64,000 nucleotides of DNA. It comes from Tubiluchus corallicola. Taxonomy: Eukaryota; Priapulida; Priapulimorpha; Priapulimorphida; Tubiluchidae. Position 1 is the stretch's first letter, and every line of letters starts with the position of its first letter. Shown here in pieces: positions 11,242 to 22,300 of the stretch. The DNA lies in the NCBI GenBank assembly GCA_030141605.1, contig JAQGDQ010000417.1:12501-76500 (forward strand), read 5' to 3'. Both the position numbers and the translations under genes were made by a program. The notes beneath the pieces are model-generated. The model saw only the letters and a list, made by a program, of their open reading frames with translations. It was not told the DNA's origin and did not search any database.

Positions 11242-14200
11242 ATGCCGGTAAGCTAAGTAATTTTAATTAATGACATGTCCAGCAGATGTGATTAATGAGT
11301 TGTGGCTTGATTAAGGATTGCTGTGAAACTTTCACTGTCCTCTCAAGGTCAGCATAAATTAACCGTCAAGTGTGCGTGCATGTGCGTGCAGAGTGCACGT
11401 GCTAACAATTTTAACATGTGTTTTTTGTGCGGCTTTTTTATGAAATTTAATTAGCTAAATTAGTTAATTAATTAACCATTGCTGGTAAACTCTCTCTCTC
11501 CCTAGAGTGGATAATTATTTTTGCGTACGTTTGGTGCTTTGTAAAATTTGTCTGTCTGCAGTTTGTTTGTTTGTTTGTTTGTCTGTTAGGCAGCAGATGT
11601 GATTAATGAGTTGTGGCTTGATTAAGGATAGCTGCGAAGCTTTTGCTGTCCTCTCAAGGTCAGCATCAATTAACCGTCAAGTGTGCGTGCTAACAATTTT
11701 AACATTTGTTTTTTGTGCGGCTTTTTCATGAATTTTAATTAGTTAATTAATTAACCCTTGCTGGTAAACTCTCTCTCTCCCTAGAGTGAGTAATTATTTT
11801 TGCATATGTTTGGTGCTTTGTAAAATTTGTCAATCCGCAGTTTGTTTGTTTGTATGTCTGTTACGCAACGGAGCCGACAATACAATGAATATGGTGGTAT
11901 TTATTCATGAGATGTTTTGAATCAGTCTAGAATTCATTGATTCTTATTGACTGGCAGTAGGTTCTAGAATACTCCAATACTTCTCACCAATTAACGCTAG
12001 CATCTTTGTTATACATTTGACTTTTTTTACTGTTTATCGTTTTGAATATGTTTTCCATCAAGAAAGAGCTTGTTTCAATGTTTAATTGACATTTTGATTT
12101 TTGCTCAAGTGAAGAAGAGTGCAAGAAAAAAGTTGTCCTTAGAGTAAAAATCAAACTGGAACCTGAATATTTCTGCTGCCTTAGTTATCTGGGTTTTTTA
12201 ATCTGCTGACAATGAAGTTTAGTAGTTTTCACTTGTATACCAATTTCTGTTCACTGTTGTTTCGTATAAAGGTATCAGTGTTCCTCTTAACTCTTTTAGG
12301 ATCGTAAGTGTTTGCTGCATTTTGCATAGGTTCATAAAAACGTGTGTCGTATTTAATAATTTTTGTAGGTTTCGATTCGTCACACAATGGATTTTCATGC
12401 AAAATTATACGCGAAATACGTTTGCTTATCTTAGACAAATCAAAAATCGATTCTTAACCAAAAAATTAAAAAAACTTTTCATAACTGCAGTGTTTCACTG
12501 TAGCAATGTACAGTATCACTTGTGTGAAATCGGCTAATGCAGAAAATTATCCAGACACATCCACTCTGATGCACTTTAGCTTCAATCTACTCTATTTTTA
12601 AGGAGAAATTCCTATTAAAAAATAAAACGACCTTAATTTATTCTTGGCTGATCGGTTGGCTTTTCCTGCAACTCTGTACAACAGAAAGTTCTCTTGGGCT
12701 GTAGCAAGCAGGCAATCAATAAAATAGTGTGTACAATCACGCAAGTGTACACCAGACTAAGCTACTCAATAGGCTAAGCTAGAGTGCCTGAAGAGGGTGT
12801 GTTTTTCTTAACCTTATCCAATTAAATCACTTATAAATGTTTAAACAAATTGTGTGATTGGATAGCCAGTATTCTCTTGTATGGAACAGTGTCTAATTCA
12901 TAATCATTTAGTTATGTCTGTGCTCATACAGTAGCAGAAAAATCATAGGTCTTATAAGAGCTATTTTGAATGGTGCGGTCCTGAACGAGTTAAACATAAG
13001 TTTTAATTTTAGCTCTTGTTTTCCAGGCCTACCATTCCTCACTGCAGTCACCACAAAAGATAGGCAATATTGCCTTGCTGCCTCTCAAAACGACTTTCAA
13101 AGGTCCGGCGCCCAAAGAAGGTATTCATACATTATATTCAACGAGTATCGTTTAAAAGTAATTTCATATTGTAGCTTATATGTTATTAGAATGTCTTTCT
13201 ATATCATTTTCTTTATACAGTCAACCACGGGTATAAGGTACTCGCTTATAAGGGACCACCAACACCGGTCCTGATTTTTCGTAACGTTTTCATGTATTAA
13301 CGGCAAAAATTTTATCAATAACTTTTAATCCGAGTTGGCAAACTGCATGAGAAACTAGCGGTCTGTTTCTGCGTCTATCTCAGGCAGGTTGCATCAAATT
13401 AGTTTAGCATTTTACACATAGCAGTGAGAATTTATTACACATTGTTCTTTGCTTTTGATACGTCTTCTCTACTAGCAGTGAACCCTTTTTTTGTTTCTTA
13501 GTCGGAGACCAGGATGTTATAGATGAAGCCTTGTATTTTTTCAAAGCCAATGTGTTCTTCCGTAATTACGAAATCAAAGGCGAAGCAGACCGGACGCTGA
13601 TTTACATCACTTTGTATATCACTGAATGCTTGAAGAAACTGCAAAAGGTGGGTTTTAGTTATACTAAAACTAGCTGTCAGTTTTTTTAATGCTCACTCTG
13701 CGTTGCACCGTGACACCAAGACTGTCTAAAACATCGAGTGAATATTAGCGAGGTATGACCGTATAAGGCGAGAAAAACGAAGAAAAAACGAAATATGGAA
13801 AGATTCCGTCTATTTGCGCTAAAGCACTGCCTTTCAGTAAGTGTATAATACATATATATTTTGCTCTCGATTAATTGAATTACTGTTGAATCGTCGATTA
13901 CATTGATTTATACATGGTTGTGTGTGTGCTTAATTTGATTTCTCACCCATCACTAAGAGCAACCCAACAACTGAGAATTTGGTTTCATTTCTGATTGGAT
14001 CTTGTGTCACGTACGCCTACTTAGAAATGGTGTGGCTTCCTCTTCAGTTTGGATTGTGCTATAGGAATTCACTGCCACCAAAACAAAATGTTGTTGCTGA
14101 CTGAGCTGAAACTGAAACTCAAAAGTGATGTAAGTGGATTTATTTTAATACATGTTTATTTATTACATTTCAGTGTGCTTCCAAGAACACCGGATTGAAA

Positions 14201-17200
14201 GAGATGTACTCTTTAGCGTTGCAGCGGTTTGAATTACCGGGAGAAGCTGGCTTCCCTCTTAATGCCATGTACGCGAAGCCAAATAACCGCGATGAGGAAG
14301 GTACGTTTTGGAAGAGGGATTCGTTTACCCAAAGGGTTTTTGACCACTTTTTGTTGTGAAATGATGTGACTTGCCGAACCGTAAAAAGTGTTAATAATAA
14401 AGAGCCAGAGTTTTACAATCAGTGGCGGCCCGTAGTTAAAATTAGTGGGGGTGCTGCTTCAGACAGTCTTTGGCCAGTTTTAATACTGTGTAAAACGAAA
14501 TAAACATTCGTAATTTTAATGTTGTAATTTTTAATTGTAATTCTAAACAAACAAACATACGAAAATTTATTCACAATCTTGATAAAATCCTAAATAAAAA
14601 AGTTATCCAAATCTGAGTCAAAATCTAATTCTAAAATTTAACACATTCAAGAAAATGTCGATACATTGTTTTTAAGCATGTGATAACTGACAACACGCAC
14701 TGTGTGAGCAACAGTACTCTCTCTCTCTCTACCTAAAGTGCAGCGTCTTATCTCAGATATGTGCGCGTGGCCGCATGCTCACAACAGCCAAACACCCCGT
14801 TGCTGGAGTTACTAGTGCACATTACTGGACCTGTGAACCGCACATGTGTGCGTGACCGCAAGCCCACAACAGCCAATCGCCACGTTGCTGGAGTTACTAG
14901 TGCACATTACTGGACATGTGAACCGCACATGTGCGCGTGGCCGCATGCTCACAACAGCCAAACACCACGTTGCTGGAGTTACTAGTGCACATTACTGGAC
15001 ATGTGAACCGCACATATGCGCGTGGCCGCATGCTCACAACAGCCAAACACCACGTTGCTGGAGTTACTAGTGCACATTACTGGACATGTGAACCGCACAT
15101 ATGCACGTGGCCGCATGCTCACAACAGCCAAACACCACGTTGCTGGAGTTACTAGTGCACATTATTGGACATGTGAACCGCACATGTCTGCGTGGCCGCA
15201 TGCTCACAACAGCCAAACACCACGTTGCTGGAGTTACTAGTGCACATTACTGGACCTGTGAACCGCACATGTGTGCGTGACCGCATGCCCACAACAGCCA
15301 AACACCACGTTGCTGGAGTTACTAGCGCACATTACTGGACCTGTGAACCGCACATGTGTGCGTGACCGCATGTCCACAACAGCCAATCGCCACCCACGTT
15401 GCTGGAGTTACTAGCGCACATTACTGGACATGTAAACCGCACAGTTCCGTCACGTGCTCTGGTTCCGTACAAGTATAAAAAAAGATTTAAAGAAAAAAGA
15501 CTTCGAAAATAATCAATAATGTCGAGTGAAAATAGGGGGCGCTGCAGTTCCATTGTTTACAATGAAAAATAAAAGATGTTACTTCAAATAAAACGTGCCT
15601 GGAATTTATTGGAATAAACTACAGTAAGAATAGATCCATTAGATTTAGTGAAGCTTTGGAGCTGCGCAGCGATTGAAAGTTACTGGTTCAAATCTCCTAG
15701 TAGCACTTGCTTGATGTTGTAATTTAACATAATGTCATTTTAAAGGGTTGATTGTGTGGCTGTATTTACAAATGACATTACGATCAGGCAAAATTGATGC
15801 ATAGTAAGATAAACACGGAATCTCTCGTAACTTGCCGGTAGATCACTGTTACGATGGTGTTAAACTTACTGAATTCCTTGACGATCGATGGGCCTCTCAG
15901 TGCTAACTTCTTGAGAAGCGTAACACACAAGTGGGTCTGAATTCCTTGACGATCGATGGGCCGCTCAGTGCTAACTTCTTGAGAAGCGTAACACACAAGT
16001 GGGTCTGAATTCCTTGACGATCGATGGGCCGCTCAGTGCTAACTTCTTGAGAAGCGTAACACACACGTGGGTCTGAATTCCTTGACGATCGATGGGCCGC
16101 TCAGTGCTAACTTCTTGAGAAGCGTAACACACAAGTGGGTCTGAATTCCTTGACGATCGATGGGCCGCTCAGTGCTAACTTCTTGAGAAGCGTAACACAC
16201 AAGTGGGTCTGAATTCCTTGACGATCGATGGGCCTCTCAGTGCTAACTTCTTGAGAAGCGTAACACACAAGTGGGTCTTCAACAATGATCATCACAGTTA
16301 TCTCATAAAACTCGTCTTTAACCGTACTTCCTAATGTGTGCAAAATTACATTACATTACCACACAAGTTGATTTCTTATTAAAACGTGCAGTAACGGCTA
16401 AAATTAGTGGTGCTGCTGCTTCAAAAAATTTTGCCATTCTTCGTATACAGTGTAAAACGAAACAAACATATAAAAGTTTATACGTAAACTTGATCAAATC
16501 CTAAACAAAAATATATTTTTGCTTACTAATAGCCTAAATTGTCACAGTTCAAGCTTGATCCATTCACGGTAAGCATGTGAAAAGTGACAGTAAACTGTGT
16601 GAGTGACAGTACTTTCTCTACCTGGGCTCAGACATGTGCGCATGGCCGCATGTGAGCAACACAATGTTGCTGGACTGTTGTTGTTTTCATTTAGAATATT
16701 TAGTCTTTTGATATAATTGTTTGATTCCAGAAACTATGAGAGCGTACATACTGCAGTTGAGGCAAGAAACCGGAGTGCGCGTTTGCGAGAAAGTCTTTGA
16801 TCCGGAAACGGATAAACCAAGCAAGGTATGTCAGCCATCTAGTGAAGACGCGTTTACTTAATATCACCTTGACATTTTAAACAGGCTGTGGAGTCCGGTA
16901 CATTAAACACCGGCTCAGAGTCCAACTCCTAGAATTTTAGAAGAATCAACTCCGACTCCTAAAATTTTAGATCCAACTCCCGACTCCTCCGTTTAAGTGC
17001 TAATTTGTAGTATTTAGTTACTGTGGCATTTCATCACTACTTCTTATGCTCAAAAAACAGTCTAGCTGCGTAGACACCAAGACGAAAGTGTCCCCAAATG
17101 GAACGTTATGCATAATGCGTTAAAACTTTAAAGTAACCGGAGTTTGAGTTTGTCTATTTTTTTACCGACTCCTCTAACAAGTGTATCCCGAGTCGCTACT

Positions 17201-17745
17201 CCAAAACTCTAAGTTTTAACAACTCCGACTCTTAGCAAAAAATTTACTGCCAACTCCGACTTTACAGCCCTGATTTTAAATTCATTTTGAATTAAAATTA
17301 TAATTAAATCATGAAGTAATGCCAATGCAGTGAATGCGGAATTTTACGGCACTTACAAAATTAAACAGTTCTTAGACTATGTGTGAATATTTAATGGATA
17401 GAGACAAAAACTAAAGTATCTGCTACAGTACAATTTAAAGATGATTGTCAATTTATATGCATTTCCATAGCCATAAGCAAGGCTCAAATTATTATGTCAT
17501 CACAATTTCTTCTGTTAAAAATTATCCATTAGTTTAATCGCTGTACTGTTGGTTTTGTTTGTTCTACCTTTTTATTGTTTTTGTATCCCAATAAATCTTC
17601 CGAATTTTATTTTGTATCAATGGTATTGTCATTGTTCCGATTCTCAATTTACCGAAATTGCGGCTCTTTTTTATAGTGGTGGCTATGCTTCGCCAAGCGT
17701 CGATTCATGGACAAAAGCCTGACTGGTGCTGGCGGTGGCTACTAG
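11242..17745 (+). CDS. ARPC3: Actin-related protein 2/3 complex subunit 3 (p21-Arc), complete
   Basis: This is a subunit of the Arp2/3 complex that nucleates branched actin filaments in the cytoplasm. The six coding exons are 11242-11247 (ATG CCG only), 13027-13120, 13502-13647, 14174-14300, 16731-16825 and 17677-17745 (stop TAG 17743-17745). All introns are GT-AG and all phases join, giving 537 nt and 178 aa, the usual length of the family. Diagnostic stretches are [91 protein letters not shown], and [19 protein letters not shown] at the C-terminus. Introns 4 and 5 carry hAT MITEs and minisatellites; intron 1 carries a 300-bp duplication. The gene faces PPM1D tail to tail. I saw no canonical AATAAA directly downstream. 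Identification is secure. Confidence 0.96.
11281..11867. repeat. Tandem duplication of about 300 bp in ARPC3 intron 1
   Basis: Two adjacent copies start at GCAGATGTGATTAATGAG (about 11281 and 11591). Both carry TCCTCTCAAGGTCAGCAT, TTTTGTGCGGCTTTTT, CTCTCTCTCCCTAGAGTG and a (GTTT)n tail. The second copy lacks part of the GTGCGTGCATGTGC segment. Confidence 0.8.
14420..15551. mobile_element. hAT MITE enlarged by an internal 85-bp array
   Basis: The left end CAGTGGCGGCCCGTAG matches the TIR of the full copy at 54062-54598. The body (TTAGTGGGGGTGCTGC, ACTGACAACACG) and the right body (CACGTGCTCTGGTTCCGTAC, GTGAAAATAGGGGGCGCTGC) also match. The right TIR itself is lost after GCGCTGCAGTTCC. Between the halves sits the tandem array at 14761-15440, which is about one unit long in the other copy. 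It lies in ARPC3 intron 4. Confidence 0.75.
14761..15440. repeat. Minisatellite, 85-bp unit, about 8 copies
   Basis: The unit runs from GTGCGCGTGGCCGCATG through AACACCACGTTGCTGGAG and TACTAGTGCACATTACTGG to GTGAACCGCACAT. Copies recur every 85 bases with few differences, so the same 74-residue ORF appears again and again. The array sits inside an hAT MITE. Confidence 0.9.
15871..16278. repeat. Minisatellite, 68-bp unit, 6 copies
   Basis: The unit begins GAATTCCTTGACGATCGATG and includes GCTCAGTGCTAACTTC and GTAACACACAAGTGGGTCT. Starts fall at 15871, 15939, 16007, 16075, 16143 and 16211. Units are nearly identical, so the array is young. ORFs on the minus strand here are repeat artefacts. 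Confidence 0.92.
16389..16665. mobile_element. hAT-family MITE fragment
   Basis: CAGTAACGGCTAAAATTAG looks like the family's left end with an internal deletion. The text then follows the family (TACAGTGTAAAACGAAAC, TCAAGCTTGATCCATTCACG, ATGTGCGCATGGCCGC) and stops near 16665. Confidence 0.6.
16882..17272. mobile_element. hAT MITE in ARPC3 intron 5
   Basis: The ends CAGGCTGTGGAGTC and ACTTTACAGCCCTG are inverted repeats. Exact 8-bp duplications ATTTTAAA flank it (16874-16881 and 17273-17280). The interior is made of repeated CAACTCCGACTC-like blocks. The CAGGGCTGTGGAGTCGG type of end is widespread among animal hAT MITEs. Confidence 0.85.
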
Positions 17746-19360
17746 ACTGTGACCCAAACATTCCTTTGGTTCAAACTTTATTGTGTAGCATGTTTGTGCA
17801 AATTGTATGTTATTATGAGAAATACTGGCTCCCATTCCCAAGTGGGTGAACATACGTTTTTGTTATACGATATTCATAGTTAAATTTTGTATATAATATC
17901 TTAAATGAATCATTTCTTATTGGACACATTTTTGGATACAGTAGCACAACTTTGGTTTCACTGCAATATGCAGCAACCTGCCTGTGTATCTTGTTAAACA
18001 ACTTGTACGATTTTAGGGCAGATTTATTGCAAAATCCCGGTAAAAAGAAGTTTTTTATATGAAAGCATATGTACTATGTACAATCATGGAGTTATGTGTG
18101 GAAATTCAATATGTAAAACGATAAATTTGTTGGTAAATTAATTGTCTCTAATGCTTGATATATTATTATGGTTCCAAGAGATTTTTGATAAAAATCTTTA
18201 GAATAATATCAGATTTGATAATGACATGGTATCGATATGCCAAACAAGTTTTTCTAAAAGCAAAACCAACCAAATCTTAAACTGTAGGTCAAAACAATCT
18301 ATTCTTTAAATACTATTTTTCGAAAATGACTTACGTGAAGGAATTATTACCGCACAAACACAATTTCATGTTCGCACCACTAGTTCTTCGCTGTTACATG
18401 CATTTCACTATTTGTTAGTTAGACGGGCACTAGTGCCTGCATATCCTAAATGAATTGCACAAAAACAGGTGCTGTACCTCTCATTCAGATACGTTAGTTT
18501 GTGATGAACTACACACATTGGACAGCTCATGCGTGAGCACAACGGTCAAATTTGAAATCTGAATTTTTATCTTAAAACTTGCTTAGTTTTAGCACAGCAC
18601 ACTGAATATCTTACAGGAACACTGTACTTCAATTTTCGCTTTCGCAAACACTTGCAACACGCTCGTGGAATATTTTTGCTGTTGAAAATTACGTTAGTTT
18701 GTGATGTCATCAATAGTTGGGCTCGCCCGCCGTTAATTAAGTTTTTAATCTATTATTGAATTATCAGAAACGCTTTTACAATATTGTGTTAAAATGTATA
18801 CTTTTTATCGGATTTAAAAATGAGGTAGTATATGAAAAATTGTCCTGTAAACATTTGTAACAAGTTCACTTCTTTTCTTCATTTTTACCAAAAATGAAGC
18901 CAAACAGAGAATCATTCCCATATCACGAACAACAACCCCTTGACGAACACGTGTTTTAACAATATCGTTGAAACAATTTATTGTCAACCTATTAGTCTAA
19001 ATAACCTAATATACAACTAAAACTTCGGAATTCGATATAAAATTACAAAAAATACGGTCGTGTAAAAATTCCGAGCAAAGTATTTGTACACTATGATGCC
19101 TCTTGTAAAAATCACGCTAGCCAACTGATTCGCTATAAAAGTCGATTGTAAAATATAAATAAAAAAGACGAAGTTGAACACGTTTAACTGCAATGGTAGT
19201 GAAATTTCGCAGGCTATACAATGCAGACGTGTGAAACAAGCGTTCATCAACAGACACGGCGTAATTGTTATTGTAAATGCCCGCCGTATTGTCTACTTCC
19301 CTTAGCACACGATGCTTCTCCCCCATATAAAATTGCCTAAAAATTGGGTTCCTTGGAGCA
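17746..19360. other. Intergenic stretch between convergent ARPC3 and PPM1D
   Basis: It holds both 3' flanks and one copy of a dispersed repeat (18270-18830). A minus-strand AATAAA (18977-18982) is a good poly(A) signal for PPM1D, implying a 3' UTR of about 380 bases. Confidence 0.5.
18270..18830. repeat. Dispersed repeat, copy 1 (see 42195-42765)
   Basis: The shared order of blocks is AATCTTAAACTGTAGGTCAA, CACCACTAGTTCTTC, GTTAGACGGGCACTAG, TTGTGATGAACTACAC, GACAGCTCATGC and GGAATATTTTTGCTGTTG. Both copies are about 560 bp and in the same orientation. No clear terminal inverted repeats or coding were seen. Confidence 0.7.
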
Positions 19361-22300
19361 CTAGTGTACGCCGAGACTGTACTTGTGACGAGTACTATTT
19401 GCAATATTACGCAATTTCTGCTTCGTCAGGTTTAGTAAACTCTGCCGCTTCGACAGTTTGCTCGGCTTACCGGCACCGTCCGTTAAAGTAACCTTCCTCG
19501 GCGGTTCCGCGCCGGCAATGGTGTTTCTGCTTTTTCGTTTTTGCGCTTTGCGTTGCGTCCTGTCGCTCGCACTGTCGACGGGCTTTTTGTCCTCGGAGTT
19601 ATGAGCGGCAAACGCCCGTTTCCGCGTCTTCACTGGTAACACCACATCAGGATTTTTACTGCGCAGTACATAAGTGCTGATGCGGGACACCACGTGATTC
19701 ATCCCACCAGTAATACTCTTGTGCCTCAGTATCATCTGACTGCGTTCTGGCTTCCTAGCCTCCGCAGCACACGACAACGACTTGGACCTGACGATCTTTT
19801 TAGTCAGATTACCAATCTCTGCGTCATCCTTTACCACAGCCTTTAACGAGGTCAAGCAGTCGTCCGCGGAATGTGATCCGCTACCGCTGACGTTCTCATT
19901 GTTGTTAACAACATCTTCGTTGTCGACTTGTTCGTCATCACTGCTACTAACTTCTACAAATGCTGCTGTATCTAAATCGATAAGGGGTGTGCTATCACAG
20001 ACATCTGACGGTGTTTCTTTTTGCTCTGTTTCTTGTGGCGTTACTACTACGTTACTTGCCGCATCCCTGGCAGCCTCTTTCGCTGCTTGAGAGTCTGGAG
20101 AGGACTGTGCAAAAAGATGCTTATACTTTGTAGGGATAATGATTTTGATGGGATTACCACATTCATCCTTTTCTGTATTATAGGAGGTGCTTTTAAATGG
20201 TGACCATTTGCACTGGTTGCCAACTAACGGTTTAGAATCTGATGAAGCTTTGTCCGAGGGAGATGCTCGATATTTTGTCGGAGTTAATGTTTTTTCATAT
20301 TTTGAGCTAGTAGATGGAATAGGTGGTGGTGACGGCAAAATGGAATCTAGTGACGGATTGAGTTTCTTCCGTTTACCGCACGGAGGCACAAATCCCGGTG
20401 ATGCACCAATCGAATTGGTTGCCGAACAACCGCACTCGCTACCACTCCGGAAGTGATTACAGCACCGACTCCGCTTGCGATGAGCGCTAAACAAACTGGA
20501 AGTTCCCATGCGAGGCGCGGAGCGTTGCAGCGGTAGCAGCGGAGGTTTGTCTGGTCTTGGAGACGTTAACACTAAATGAGTGGTACTGTGGGCACCGCTG
20601 CGTGGTCGCAATCGCTGCAGGTTGAGGTGTCGCTGTAGCACTGTCGACCGTGACGGTCCCTGGGGATCCAATAGCACAGTAATACAGCTCGTGTTATCCG
20701 CACGGAAGTTACGCTTTCTCCAGCGATCCAGCGCTTGCTCTACCAGCATGTACGATGGATTAATGTTCTGCAAGGTCATCTAAACATAAAAAAAACGTTA
20801 ATTCAAAGTGACTAGATTTAGATAGCAAGCAAACTGCTGTACAATTTTCATATGCTCTCACCACATGTTCAGTCAAACCTTGTTATAACGCCAGCTCTGG
20901 GACACCACCAAATATGGCGCTATAGGGGGACTGGTGGTAGGACGGGATTCATTAAATATCAAAGCTTTTTTGCTGTGTAGCCTCTATTTTGTCTCCTAGT
21001 TAATTTTAATAAGTGATAAATAGTAAAATATTATTATACCAACACCAATACGTGTTATACTGTATCTTTTGCTGCATTAACAATGCAGGTGTAGTTCTAC
21101 AGTGGTACCTTGCAAAACTTTTAGATAACACAACGTGGAGTAGAAATCTTGCGAAATACTGGTTAATTAGATAACTGTTGATAAGAGAAATATACACCCA
21201 CGCTCCCAACGTACGATTACTGGACAGTTAGACATAATTAGCTGCCACTTTTAACCTGACCTTGACTCAAGTAGCTTTAACAGCCGTTAAATTCACATCA
21301 GTTCAGTACTGAACCTCAGTGATGCAACTTTGTGGTCTTAAAAACCTTGCTCAAAACCTCAACATTCACTTTCATACAGTCACATGCTATGAAACCTAAA
21401 TCTTAATTTAAACATCATAATTCTTTTCTGATGAGAGATCATTGTTTTTGCTATGACCGTTTTTGAGCAGTAATTCATCGGGCTTTATCTTGGCACATTA
21501 CGAAAACCGGATAGCGAATATCAAATTTTTATAACTACAGTCATACCTCTGTTGTCGACTGTCTCCGTACTCGTATAAATCGGTTTTCGAGCAGAAAATT
21601 TGAGCTGAAATTGTCTCCGCTCTCGACCAGAATTTATGTACTCGACCAACTGCCAAACACGTGATGCACACATGCACTGCGAGCCGAGCTTAACCGACCG
21701 CGCCCGAGAGTAGTCATGTACAACATTTGGATCGCCTAATATTTCTTAGTGCTTTCTACGCTTATTTTTTCCGCTTTTTCATGCAGAAACAATTATGTTT
21801 TTCTTTTAAAGGAATTCTATTATGTTTTTCATATCAATTATATCATACCTACTGTTTGAATAAACATTTTCGCATTATTATATTTCGTTTTAGTAATACT
21901 TTACAATTCATTTGGTGTTTGAGAACGGATTATTTGCTTTTACATTATTTCTTATGATAAATGATTCGGTACTCAACCAAATCGGTTTTCAAACACTTTT
22001 TAGGAACGAATTATGGTCGATAACAGAGGTACTACTGTACTGGATAATATCAGATACGAATACCTGCAAAATCGTGCAAATATCACCATTTTCGGATACA
22101 AATCAGATATACGGAGCAACACTAATTGATTATTATTAATAGAAATCACGAGAAACTTCATCACTATTGAAAACTTACAAGCTTTCCCTTTGCTTTCTGC
22201 CAATGCTGCTCCTCCTCTAGCCGCTCGGCACGTTCAACTGTGTCCACGGCGTCCTGCGGTGACAGCATGTTCCATAAGCCGTCCGATGCCAGGATGAGGC

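Noticed and set aside
14761-15240. Repeated 74-codon ORFs spaced by 85 bases
   Set aside because: They are shifted copies of one frame in an 85-bp tandem array inside a MITE. Unit length is not a multiple of three.
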